Positions 54,732 to 63,127 of a DNA stretch of 64,000 nucleotides are shown here, one piece after another. This stretch comes from Sphingomonas panni (GTDB taxonomy: Bacteria; Pseudomonadota; Alphaproteobacteria; Sphingomonadales; Sphingomonadaceae). Positions within the stretch are counted from its first letter, which is position 1. Every line of letters begins with the position of its first letter. Both the position numbers and the translations under genes were made by a program. The DNA lies in NCBI RefSeq assembly GCF_022664435.1, contig NZ_JAKREU010000010.1, forward strand, positions 62,001 through 126,000. Reading direction: 5' to 3'. The notes beneath the pieces are model-generated. The model was not told the origin of the DNA. It searched no databases and saw only the letters and a program-made list of their open reading frames with translations.

Positions 54732-55492
54732 CGTCGTTCGCTGCGCGCGCTCCGGAATCGGCGGCCGATGCCGCCGAGCCGGGCCTGCTCTCCTCTGCCG
54801 CCATTCCCCGTCATGTGGCGATCATCATGGACGGCAACGGCCGCTGGGCGAAGGCCCGGCGCCTGCCGCGCGTGGCCGGCCACCGGCAGGGCGTGGAAGC
54901 GGTACGGCGCATCACGCGGGCAGCGCGCGAACAGGGGATCGAGGCGCTGACGCTCTACGCCTTCTCGTCCGAGAACTGGCGTCGACCGGAAGAGGAAATC
55001 GGCGACCTGATGGGGTTGCTGCGCCATTTCCTGAAGAACGAGATCAAGGAACTGACGCGCGAGGGCGTGCGGCTGCGCATCCTTGGCAATTATCGTGCGC
55101 TCAAGGCCGATCTGGTCGAGTTGATCGACGATGCGGTGGCGCGGACGGCGACCAACACTGGGCCGATCCTGGCGATCGCGCTCAATTACGGCGCGCAGGC
55201 GGAACTGGTTGCGGCGGCGCGCCGGCTGGCGGAGAAGGTCGCTGCGGGCATGCCGGTGTCGGCGATCGACGAGGCGGCGATCGACCGCGAACTCGATACC
55301 GACGGGCTGCCGCCGCTCGACCTGATGATCCGCACCTCGGGCGAACAGCGCCTGTCGAACTTCCTGTTGTGGCAGGCGGCCTATGCCGAGCTGTTGTTCG
55401 TCGACACGCTGTGGCCCGATTTCGACGGTGACGCACTTGCGCAGGCGATCGCCGCCTATGGTCAGCGGCAGCGCCGGTTCGGGGGCCTGTGA
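54728..55492 (+). CDS. uppS: Undecaprenyl diphosphate synthase
   Basis: A 254-residue cis-prenyltransferase that makes the C55 lipid carrier for peptidoglycan and surface polysaccharide. The catalytic Asp is in [28 protein letters not shown] and the C-terminal [18 protein letters not shown] are signature segments. Starts with GTG overlapping the frr stop and ends in a GTGA overlap with cdsA. Cytoplasmic face of the membrane. Confident. Confidence 0.97.
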   Translation: MTSFAARAPESAADAAEPGLLSSAAIPRHVAIIMDGNGRWAKARRLPRVAGHRQGVEAVRRITRAAREQGIEALTLYAFSSENWRRPEEEIGDLMGLLRHFLKNEIKELTREGVRLRILGNYRALKADLVELIDDAVARTATNTGPILAIALNYGAQAELVAAARRLAEKVAAGMPVSAIDEAAIDRELDTDGLPPLDLMIRTSGEQRLSNFLLWQAAYAELLFVDTLWPDFDGDALAQAIAAYGQRQRRFGGL

Positions 55493-56292
55493 CGCCCGAT
55501 CCCGCCGCCGATCCGGTAGCGCGGCGCAAGTCGGACCTCGCCACGCGGACACTGGCCAGCGTCGGGATGATCGCGGTCGCGGCGACGGCATTGTGGCTGG
55601 GCGGCTTCGTCTTCTGGTTGCTGGTCGCCATCGGCACGCTGTTCATGATGGCCGAATGGGCCGACCTGCACAAAGTATCGCGCGAGCATAAGCGGCTGGC
55701 GCAATTCGCGTTGACCGTGCCGCTCGCCATCCTGTCGCCGCTGGCGGCGGGAGCGAGCTTTCTGGCGCTGGGGTTGATTGTCGGTGCGGCGTTCTTCGTC
55801 GTCATCACCACGCGACTGCCGGGCCTCGCGCGTGGGATCGTCTATTGCGGCGCGCCGGCGCTGGCGGTGGTGTTCCTGCGCGGGCAGGGCGACGGGCTGT
55901 TGCTCGCCTTTTGGGCCATGGCGCTGGTGTGGGCGTGCGATATCGGCGCCTATTTCGCCGGGCGGTCGATCGGCGGCCCGAAGCTGGCGCCGACCATCAG
56001 TCCGAACAAGACCTGGGCGGGGTTGATCGGCGGCGTCATTGCCGCGTCGGTACTGGCGGGTGTGTTGCAATATGCCGGCCTGCCGCTGCATTTGGTGCTG
56101 GCCACGCCGCTGCTGGCCGTACTGGCGCAGATGGGCGACCTGTATGAGAGCCAGTTGAAGCGCAAGGCCGGGGTCAAGGATTCGGGCAACGTCCTGCCCG
56201 GCCATGGCGGGGTGATGGATCGTTTGGACGGACTGGTTCCCGTCGCGCCCGCTGCGGCGCTGATGGTATTGGCGGGGCTGTATTTGGCATGA
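55489..56292 (+). CDS. cdsA: Phosphatidate cytidylyltransferase
   Basis: A 267-residue membrane enzyme that makes CDP-diacylglycerol, the branch point for phospholipids. The signature S-x-K-R-x4-D-x4-GHGG reads KAGVKDSGNVLPGHGGVMDRLD at the C terminus (shown in part), with PNKTWAG earlier. About six to seven helices. GTG start overlapping the uppS stop; ends with an ATGA overlap to dxr. It feeds pssA-psd. Confident. Confidence 0.96.
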   Translation: MTPDPAADPVARRKSDLATRTLASVGMIAVAATALWLGGFVFWLLVAIGTLFMMAEWADLHKVSREHKRLAQFALTVPLAILSPLAAGASFLALGLIVGAAFFVVITTRLPGLARGIVYCGAPALAVVFLRGQGDGLLLAFWAMALVWACDIGAYFAGRSIGGPKLAPTISPNKTWAGLIGGVIAASVLAGVLQYAGLPLHLVLATPLLAVLAQMGDLYESQLKRKAGVKDSGNVLPGHGGVMDRLDGLVPVAPAAALMVLAGLYLA

Positions 56293-57446
56293 AGCGGATT
56301 ACTATTCTGGGCGCGACCGGGTCGGTCGGGTCGTCGACGCTCGACCTGATCGAACGGACGCCGGATGCCTTCACCGTCGAGGCGCTGACCGCGCATCGTG
56401 ACGTCGGCAAGCTGGCCGCGGCGGCGCGGCGGGTGGGCGCAAAGCTGGCGGTGGTAGGCGATGAAGTCTGCCTGCCGGCGTTGCGCGACGCGTTGGCCGG
56501 CAGCGGGGTCGAGGTAGCAGGCGGCGCGCAGGCGGTGATCGACGCGGCTGCACGGCCGGTCGACTGGACCATGGCGGCGATCGTCGGCACCGCGGGGCTG
56601 AAGCCGGTGATGGCGGCGCTGGCGCGCGGCGGCGCGGTGGCGCTGGCCAACAAGGAAGCGCTGGTCTCGGCGGGTGAAGTCATGATGGCGGCGGCGACCC
56701 GCGCCGGCACGACGCTGCTGCCGGTCGACAGCGAACACAACGCCGTCTTCCAGTGTCTGGACGATTGCCCGCCCGAGCGCATCCGCCGGATCATCCTGAC
56801 CGCCAGCGGCGGGCCGTTCCGCGAACGGTCGCTGGAGGAGATGCGCGACATCACTCCCGAGCAGGCGGTGGCGCATCCCAACTGGTCGATGGGAGCCAAG
56901 ATCTCGGTCGATTCGGCGACGATGATGAACAAGGGCCTCGAACTGATCGAAGCCTATCATCTGTTCCCGGTGACGCCCGAGCAGCTCGACGTGCTGGTCC
57001 ATCGCCAGTCGGTCATCCATTCGATGGTCGAATATGTCGACGGATCGACCCTGGCCCAGCTGGGGTCGCCGGACATGCGCGTACCGATCGCGCACGCGCT
57101 GGCGTGGCCCGACCGGATGGAGACGCCGTGCGAACGGCTCGACCTGGCACGCATCGGCCGGCTGGATTTCGAAGCGCCGGACATGGTGCGTTTCCCGGCG
57201 CTCGCATTGGCCCGCGCGGCGCTTTCCGAAGGAGGCGGCCGGCCGGCGATCCTGAACGCAGCGAACGAGGTGGCGGTCGCTGCCTTCCTCGACCGGCGGA
57301 TCGGCTTCCTCGAAATTGCCGCAATCGTCGCGGATGTTCTCGACCGCTTCGATCCGCCGAAGCCCGAGACGATCGATGCCGTGCTGGCAATCGATGGTGA
57401 GGCAAGGGCATTGGCGGGCGAGCGTGTGAAGGACAGCGTCGCTTGA
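56289..57446 (+). CDS. dxr: 1-Deoxy-D-xylulose 5-phosphate reductoisomerase
   Basis: A 385-residue Dxr, the committed step of the MEP isoprenoid pathway. NADPH loop GATGSVGSSTLDL, metal site VDSEHNAVFQCL, the flexible loop LTASGGPFRERS and NWSMGAKISVDSATMMNKG are intact. Isoprenoid from here reaches UppS upstream. ATGA overlap with cdsA and a TTGA overlap with rseP. Confident. Confidence 0.98.
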   Translation: MKRITILGATGSVGSSTLDLIERTPDAFTVEALTAHRDVGKLAAAARRVGAKLAVVGDEVCLPALRDALAGSGVEVAGGAQAVIDAAARPVDWTMAAIVGTAGLKPVMAALARGGAVALANKEALVSAGEVMMAAATRAGTTLLPVDSEHNAVFQCLDDCPPERIRRIILTASGGPFRERSLEEMRDITPEQAVAHPNWSMGAKISVDSATMMNKGLELIEAYHLFPVTPEQLDVLVHRQSVIHSMVEYVDGSTLAQLGSPDMRVPIAHALAWPDRMETPCERLDLARIGRLDFEAPDMVRFPALALARAALSEGGGRPAILNAANEVAVAAFLDRRIGFLEIAAIVADVLDRFDPPKPETIDAVLAIDGEARALAGERVKDSVA

Positions 57447-58576
57447 TCGAATCCCCCGGACTGCCGATGACGATTGTTGCGTTCCTGCTGGTGCTGGGAC
57501 CGTTGGTGTTCCTGCACGAGCTGGGCCATTATGCCGCCGGACGCTGGTTCGGGGTGAAGGTCGATGCGTTCTCGGTCGGGTTCGGGCGGGAGGTCGCGGG
57601 TTTCACCGACCGGCATGGCACCCGGTGGAAGTTCGGGTGGCTGCCACTGGGCGGCTATGTCCGCTTTGCCGGCGACATGAACCCGGCGTCGCAGCCGGAC
57701 GCGGAATGGTTGCAGCTGCCGGCGCACGAACGCGCCCGCACGTTCCAGGCGAAGCCGGTATGGCAGCGTGCGATCATCGTTGCCGCGGGGCCGGCGGTGA
57801 ACCTGCTGCTGGCTGTGTTGATCCTGGGAGGCTTTGCCGCTGCCTATGGCGTGGACCGTACCCCGGCGACGGTGGGCGGTGTCGTGCAGGGCAGTGCGGC
57901 CGACAGCGCCGGGTTGCAGCCGGGCGACCGCATCGCTTCGCTCGACCGGCGGTCGATCGAGACCTTTTCCGATCTGTCGTTCTATACCGCGATGCATCCG
58001 GGTGAGCGGGTGACGGTCGAGTATCTGCGCGACGGTGCGATACGATCGACCAACGCCGTGATCGGGTCGGTGGTTCAGCGCGATCGGTTTGGCAACGAGG
58101 CGAAGATCGGCCGGTTCGGTATCGAACGCGGCGCTCCGGTCTATGCGCCACTACCGATCTGGGAAGCGCCGGTCGAAGGCACGCGGATGGTCGGCGCGAT
58201 CCTGCGCGGGACGGTCGATGGCCTGTGGCAGATCATCACCGGACGGCGATCGGTCGATGAAATGGGCGGGCCGCTGCGCATTGCCAAGACGTCGGGCGAA
58301 CAGCTGTCGCTTGGGTGGCCGGCACTGGTGACCTTCGTCGCGTTCGTCTCCATTAATTTGGGGTTCATCAACTTGTTGCCAGTTCCGATGCTGGATGGCG
58401 GCCACCTGTTCTTCTACGCCATCGAAGCGGTGAAGCGCGGGCCGGTCAGCCCGCAGACGATGGAGTGGGCGTTCCGCGGCGGATTGGCGCTGTTGCTTGC
58501 ATTGATGATATTCGTCACGGTGAACGACCTGGGGGCGTTCGGCGTGTGGCGCGGACTGGCCGGCTTGATCGGCTGA
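57443..58576 (+). CDS. rseP: RseP-type site-2 intramembrane protease
   Basis: A 377-residue metalloprotease that cuts anti-sigma factors or signal peptides within the membrane. The zinc site is HELGH near residue 25 with the second motif PVPMLDGGH near 310. One PDZ domain (VVQGSAADSAGLQPGDRI) lies between them. About four helices. It starts at TTG overlapping the dxr stop. Its place before bamA fits a role in envelope stress signalling. Confident. Confidence 0.96.
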   Translation: MIESPGLPMTIVAFLLVLGPLVFLHELGHYAAGRWFGVKVDAFSVGFGREVAGFTDRHGTRWKFGWLPLGGYVRFAGDMNPASQPDAEWLQLPAHERARTFQAKPVWQRAIIVAAGPAVNLLLAVLILGGFAAAYGVDRTPATVGGVVQGSAADSAGLQPGDRIASLDRRSIETFSDLSFYTAMHPGERVTVEYLRDGAIRSTNAVIGSVVQRDRFGNEAKIGRFGIERGAPVYAPLPIWEAPVEGTRMVGAILRGTVDGLWQIITGRRSVDEMGGPLRIAKTSGEQLSLGWPALVTFVAFVSINLGFINLLPVPMLDGGHLFFYAIEAVKRGPVSPQTMEWAFRGGLALLLALMIFVTVNDLGAFGVWRGLAGLIG

Positions 58577-58629
58577 CGCGGTTAGGGCAGGGCGCAATCG
58601 TCCTGTATTAGAAAGTTCCTCCGGTTGGG

Positions 58630-61398
58630 GTGGGTTTGGTGACGGCAAGCAAGTTTTCGATCTACGGCGCGCACGGCGTTGCGCTGCTCGCGAGCACGAT
58701 GCTCTCGGGCACGGCGGCTACGGCACAGACGCGCCCCGCCGCTGCTGCCCCGGCAGTCCAGCCGCCCGCCGCGCAGGTGCCGGCGGCACCGGTCGTGCCG
58801 ACCCGCACCATCCGCTCGCTTCGCGTCGAGGGGGCACAGCGTATCGAACCCGATACGGTGCTGTCCTACACCAAGCTGCGTGTCGGCATTCCCTACACTG
58901 CCGAAACGCTCGATCAGGCGATCAAGGACCTGTACGCGTCCGATCTGCTCGCCAATGTAGAGATCGAGGGCGCCGAGACCAGCGATATCATCGTCCGGGT
59001 GCGCGAGAACCCGATCATCAACCGCGTGGTGCTGGAAGGCAACAAGCGGCTGAAGGACGACAAGATCACCAAGGAGATCAAGCTCGCGCCGCGGCAGATC
59101 TTCACCCGTACCGCCGTTCGCGCCGACGTCGCGCGCATCGTCGAACTGTATCGCCGCCAGGGCCGGTTCGCGGCGAATGTAGAACCGAAGATGGTCATGC
59201 TCGACCAGAACCGCGTCGACGTGATCTTCGAAATCCAGGAAGGGCCGAAGTCCAAGGTTCGCCAGATCAACATCCTCGGCAACGAGGTGTTCAGCGACAG
59301 CGAACTGCGCGGCGAGATGGCGACGAAGGAATCGCGGCCGTGGCGGATCTTCAGCTCCAATACGAGCTATGACCAGGATCGCCTGGCCTATGACCAGCAG
59401 AAGCTGCGCCAGTTCTACCTGACCAACGGCTATGCCGATTTCCGCGTGATCTCGGCGGTGGCCGAACTGACGCCGGACAAGGAAGACTTCATCATCACCT
59501 ATGTGGTGGAGGAAGGCGAGCGCTACAAATTCGGCGACGTGGCGGTCGAATCGGCCATTCGCGACTTCGACAACGCATCGCTGACCAAGACGCTGCCGAT
59601 GAAGAAGGGCGACTGGTACAATGCCAAGCAGGTCGAGGACACCGTCGACCAGCTGAGCGAATATGCCGGCCTGTTCGGCTATGCCTTTACCGACGTCCGC
59701 CCGGAATTCGTGCCCGATCGTGAAAACCACACGATGGCGATCACGTTCTTCCTGAACGAAGCCAACCGGACCTATGTCGAAAAGATCGACATCACCGGCA
59801 ATACCCAGACGCAGGACCGCGTGATCCGCCGCGAATTCCGCGTGGCCGAAGGCGACGCGTTCAACGCCTTCCTCATCAAGCGGTCGCAGGATCGCATCAA
59901 CTCGCTCGGCTATTTCCAGGAAAAGTTCGAGATCGAGCGCAAGGAAGGTTCCTCGCCCGACCGCATCGTCCTGGCCGCGAACGTCGAGGAGAAGTCGACC
60001 GGCGAACTGACGCTGTCGGCCGGTTTCTCCAGCCTCGAACGCTTCATCATCCAGGCGTCGATCCGTCAGCGGAACTTCCGTGGCAAGGGGCAGGACCTGC
60101 AGGCGTCGGTGAACTATTCAACCTACCAGAAGTCGGTCGAACTGGGCTTCACCGAACCCTATCTGTTCGACAAGAACGTGGCCTTGGGCGGTACGATCTT
60201 CCGCCGCGACTTCAATTCGTTCAACTTCCTCGGCACCGGTCGCAACTCGCTCTATTCGCAGATTTCGACCGGTGGTCAGATTGTGGCGAGCGTGCCGCTG
60301 ACCGAATTCTGGACGCTGTCGGGCCGCTATCAGCTGAGCCAGGACAATGTCGGGCTGGATGAGGCGACCTATTTCACCGACGGCGTCTGCGACCCGCTGA
60401 AGGCCGGCCGCTATCTGTGCGATTCGATCGGCAACCGCCTGTCGAGCATCGTCGGTGCGAACCTGATCTTCGACAATCTCAACAACCGCCTGCGTCCGTC
60501 GCGCGGCCAGCGGCTGGTCACCGGCGTCGATTTCGCCGGGTTGGGCGGCGACGTGCGCTATGCCCGCGTGCGCGGCGACTTCGACAAATACTGGAACCTT
60601 GGTGGCTTCGTGCTGTCGGCCGGGATCGAGGGCGGCTATATCCACGCGCTGCAGAAGAGCCCAGGGCAGGGGATCGACCCGGTCCGCATCGTCGACCGCT
60701 TCTATCTGGGCGAGCCGCAGTTCCGCGGTTTCGACATTCGCGGTGTCGGCCCGCGCATCCAGCGGCAGCGGTACAGCGGTTCGGTCGCCGGCGGCGATCA
60801 GGCGCTGATCACCGCGCGCGATCAGGTGCTGAACGACCCGCTGGGCGGCAAGGCGTACTATCTGGGCAAGCTCGAACTCGAGCCGCCGCTGGGATCGGGC
60901 ATCGCCGAATTGGGCCTGCGCCCGTCGATCTTTATCCAAGCCGGTGCGCTGTTCGGCGTCACCCGCCCGCTGCCGACGGTGCAGTTCCAGCAGGCGCGCA
61001 ACAGCGACGGTACGTTGCAGTTCAACAAGGACGGGTCGCCGTCGTTGCTGCCCTTTACCCAGCTGACCAAGATCAACGGTCAGCAGGTGTACAACAACCA
61101 GTTCACCGACGCTTCGGGTGCGCCGGCGTTCCGCCAGACGACTTGCGCGGTGGGCTATTCGGCGTCGATCGGCGGCACCTGCGCCGGTGGCGAAACCAAC
61201 ACCATCGCTACGTCGACGACCGATCCGTTCCTCGAACAGTTCCTGGGTGATTCGGCCAAGCCGCGCCTGTCGATCGGTATCGGGGTCAATTGGAATTCGC
61301 CGTTCGGGCCGCTGCGCATCGACCTTGCCAAGGCGTTGCTGAGCCAGCCGGGCGACGACAAGAAACTCATCACTTTCAACGTAGGAACTCAATTCTGA
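58630..61398 (+). CDS. bamA: BamA, outer-membrane protein assembly factor
   Basis: A 922-residue Omp85 protein, the core of the BAM complex. Signal peptide around residues 8-32 (ending TAATA) and a short Ala/Pro linker precede five POTRA domains (about 60-470). The C-terminal barrel has the lid motif RGFDIRGVGP and ends in Phe (FNVGTQF). A long loop with two Cys (TTCAVGYS and GGTCAGG) lies near the end. Starts with GTG at 58630; GTG at 58639 is possible. Its stop overlaps the skp start (TGATG). Confident. Confidence 0.97.
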   Translation: MGLVTASKFSIYGAHGVALLASTMLSGTAATAQTRPAAAAPAVQPPAAQVPAAPVVPTRTIRSLRVEGAQRIEPDTVLSYTKLRVGIPYTAETLDQAIKDLYASDLLANVEIEGAETSDIIVRVRENPIINRVVLEGNKRLKDDKITKEIKLAPRQIFTRTAVRADVARIVELYRRQGRFAANVEPKMVMLDQNRVDVIFEIQEGPKSKVRQINILGNEVFSDSELRGEMATKESRPWRIFSSNTSYDQDRLAYDQQKLRQFYLTNGYADFRVISAVAELTPDKEDFIITYVVEEGERYKFGDVAVESAIRDFDNASLTKTLPMKKGDWYNAKQVEDTVDQLSEYAGLFGYAFTDVRPEFVPDRENHTMAITFFLNEANRTYVEKIDITGNTQTQDRVIRREFRVAEGDAFNAFLIKRSQDRINSLGYFQEKFEIERKEGSSPDRIVLAANVEEKSTGELTLSAGFSSLERFIIQASIRQRNFRGKGQDLQASVNYSTYQKSVELGFTEPYLFDKNVALGGTIFRRDFNSFNFLGTGRNSLYSQISTGGQIVASVPLTEFWTLSGRYQLSQDNVGLDEATYFTDGVCDPLKAGRYLCDSIGNRLSSIVGANLIFDNLNNRLRPSRGQRLVTGVDFAGLGGDVRYARVRGDFDKYWNLGGFVLSAGIEGGYIHALQKSPGQGIDPVRIVDRFYLGEPQFRGFDIRGVGPRIQRQRYSGSVAGGDQALITARDQVLNDPLGGKAYYLGKLELEPPLGSGIAELGLRPSIFIQAGALFGVTRPLPTVQFQQARNSDGTLQFNKDGSPSLLPFTQLTKINGQQVYNNQFTDASGAPAFRQTTCAVGYSASIGGTCAGGETNTIATSTTDPFLEQFLGDSAKPRLSIGIGVNWNSPFGPLRIDLAKALLSQPGDDKKLITFNVGTQF

Positions 61399-62006
61399 TG
61401 CGTAGCTTCACCAAGGCGGCTGTCGCCGCATTCGTCTTCGCGCTCCCGACCGCTCCGGCGTTCGCGCAGGCGCTGCCCGACGCGAAGATCGCGGTCGTCG
61501 ATTCCGAGCGCATCTTCCGCGATTGCACCGCGTGCAAGGCGGCGACCGCGCAGCTCCAGACCCAGCGCACCCAGCTCCAGTCGCTTGCGACCCAGCTCGG
61601 CCAGCCGCTGCAGACCGAAGCGCAGTCGCTGCAGACCGCCGTGACGGCTGCCAAGGGCAACCCGGACGCCACGCTCCAGACCCGTATCCGCACGTTCGAG
61701 CAGAAGCAGCAGCAGGCGCAGCAGCAGATCGGTCAGCAGGAACAGCAGGTCCAGCGCAACATCGCCTATGTGCGCGAGCAGATCGGCACCAAGCTGGGTC
61801 CGATCATCACCCAGGTCGCGCAGCAGCGTGGCGCGACGCTGGCCGTCGACAAGGGCAGCAGCTTCTACAACGCGCCGGCGACCGAGATCACCGACGCGGT
61901 GCTGGCCGCGCTCAATGCGCAGCTGCCCAGCGTCAGCGTGACCGCGCCGGCACAGGCCGCCCCGGCCGCGGCACCCGCCACCGGTGCGCGTCCGGCAGGC
62001 CGCTGA
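61398..62006 (+). CDS. skp: OmpH/Skp-type periplasmic chaperone
   Basis: A 202-residue chaperone. The signal is [23 protein letters not shown]. The mature part starts with [14 protein letters not shown], as in Skp, then a long Gln-rich coiled coil ([20 protein letters not shown]) that forms the tentacles, then the closing strand ([14 protein letters not shown]). An Ala/Pro tail follows. It guards unfolded outer-membrane proteins for BamA. Its ATG overlaps the bamA stop by one base. No lpxD follows, as would be usual. Confidence 0.93.
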   Translation: MRSFTKAAVAAFVFALPTAPAFAQALPDAKIAVVDSERIFRDCTACKAATAQLQTQRTQLQSLATQLGQPLQTEAQSLQTAVTAAKGNPDATLQTRIRTFEQKQQQAQQQIGQQEQQVQRNIAYVREQIGTKLGPIITQVAQQRGATLAVDKGSSFYNAPATEITDAVLAALNAQLPSVSVTAPAQAAPAAAPATGARPAGR

Positions 62007-62008
62007 TC

Positions 62009-62479
62009 GTGGAAGGGGAAGCGACCTCGATCGGACCGCTCGACATCACGCGCGTGATGGCGGCGATCCCGCATCGCTATCCCATGTTGCTGGTCGACCG
62101 TGTCGCGGAACTGATCCCCGACCGGTCGATCACCGCGATCAAGGCGGTGACGATCAACGAAGGCTTTTTCCAAGGGCATTTCCCCGGTCGTCCGATAATG
62201 CCGGGCGTGCTGATCGTCGAGGCGCTGGCGCAGGCCGCCGGCATCCTCGCGGTCGAGAGCCTCGGTCTCGCCGGGTCGGGCAAGCTGGTCTATTTCATGT
62301 CGATCGACGGCGTGAAGTTCCGCAAGCCGGTCGAACCGGGCGTCCTGCTGACGCTGGAAGCCGAATTCGTGCAGAAGCGCGCTCGGGTCTGCAAATTTGC
62401 GGGCAAGGCGCGGATCGACGGTGAACTGGCGGCGGAATGCGAATTCACCGCCATGATCGCCGACCCGCCCAAGGCGTAA
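62009..62479 (+). CDS. fabZ: 3-Hydroxyacyl-ACP dehydratase
   Basis: A 156-residue FabZ that dehydrates 3-hydroxyacyl-ACP in fatty-acid synthesis. Catalytic His and Glu are in [20 protein letters not shown]. It is a hotdog-fold hexamer. It starts with GTG two bases after skp. In LPS-making alphaproteobacteria it sits between lpxD and lpxA; both are missing on either side. Confident. Confidence 0.96.
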   Translation: MEGEATSIGPLDITRVMAAIPHRYPMLLVDRVAELIPDRSITAIKAVTINEGFFQGHFPGRPIMPGVLIVEALAQAAGILAVESLGLAGSGKLVYFMSIDGVKFRKPVEPGVLLTLEAEFVQKRARVCKFAGKARIDGELAAECEFTAMIADPPKA

Positions 62480-62541
62480 GCCGACAGCGATCATTGCTAT
62501 TATGGGCGCGTCCGTGTACGGGCGCGCCTTCCCATTTCCAA

Positions 62542-62559
62542 GGCTGGTCGGAACCAGCC
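62542..62559 (+). promoter_or_regulatory. Leader hairpin before rpmE
   Basis: GGCTGGT-CGGA-ACCAGCC is a perfect 7-bp stem with a tetraloop, 17 bases before the rpmE start. Leader hairpins mediate feedback control by L31 in some bacteria, so this is a candidate element. Confidence 0.45.
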
Positions 62560-62576
62560 GCCTGCGGAGACGACCG

Positions 62577-62807
62577 ATGAAGAAAGACACCCACCCCGAC
62601 TACCACACCATCAAGGTCCAGATGACCGATGGCACGGTGTTCGAGACTCGTTCGACCTGGGGCAAGGAAGGCGATCTGATGACGCTGGACATCGATCCGC
62701 TGGCGCACCCGGCATGGACCGGCGGCCGTGGCCAGATGCTGGACTCGGGTGGCCAGGTCGCACGCTTCAACAAGCGTTTCGGCGGTCTCACGCTCGGCAA
62801 GAAGTAA
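62577..62807 (+). CDS. rpmE: 50S ribosomal protein L31
   Basis: A 76-residue L31 of the alphaproteobacterial kind. [19 protein letters not shown] and the end [14 protein letters not shown] are characteristic. It has no Cys, so it cannot bind zinc; this is the C-minus form. It bridges the two subunits. GGAG ribosome site upstream. A strong terminator follows. Confident. Confidence 0.96.
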   Translation: MKKDTHPDYHTIKVQMTDGTVFETRSTWGKEGDLMTLDIDPLAHPAWTGGRGQMLDSGGQVARFNKRFGGLTLGKK

Positions 62808-62842
62808 CGCGCGCGCGGATGATTGCCGCTGCGATGTACTTG

Positions 62843-62882
62843 AAAAGGGCCGCGGTAGCGTTTGCTACCGCGGCCCTTTTTT
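62843..62882 (+). terminator. Strong intrinsic terminator after rpmE
   Basis: AAAAGGGCCGCGGTAGC pairs perfectly with GCTACCGCGGCCCTTTT around GTTT and runs into more T. One of the strongest hairpins in the window. Confidence 0.95.
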
Positions 62883-62966
62883 GGTTGGTGAGGGGGAGGG
62901 CGGCCTGCATCGGTTCGTAGGGTGGCACCTCGCGTTGAGGCATGCCCTGCATCGTTGCCCGCCCTA

Positions 62967-63056
62967 TACGTCATCCCAGCGCAGGCTGGGATCTCCCCGC
63001 AAGGAAGCACGCGCCTCGCCGCAGGAGGCCCCAGCCTTCGCTGGGGCGACGTATTT
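62967..63056. repeat. Paired palindromic repeat (BIME-like) before the GH3 gene
   Basis: Two palindromes face each other: ATCCCAGC-gcag-GCTGGGAT at 62973-62992 and GCCCCAGC-cttc-GCTGGGGC at 63028-63047. The outer flanks are mirrored (TACGTC against GACGTA). The same arrangement occurs at 25213-25298. The remainder of the 320-base gap from 62808 holds the rpmE terminator and a C-run but no gene. Confidence 0.75.
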
Positions 63057-63091
63057 TTACTGTGATGTAGGGCGGATCGATAGTCGGCCCG

Positions 63092-63101
63092 CCCCCCCCC
63101 C
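63092..63101. repeat. Ten-base cytosine run
   Basis: A run of ten C lies 27 bases beyond the GH3 stop. CCCGCCCC on one side and GGGGCGGG on the other could form a hairpin ending that gene. Such runs are prone to slippage and to sequencing error. Confidence 0.6.
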
Positions 63102-63127
63102 GAATGGGAGGGGCGGGTGTGCGCCGC

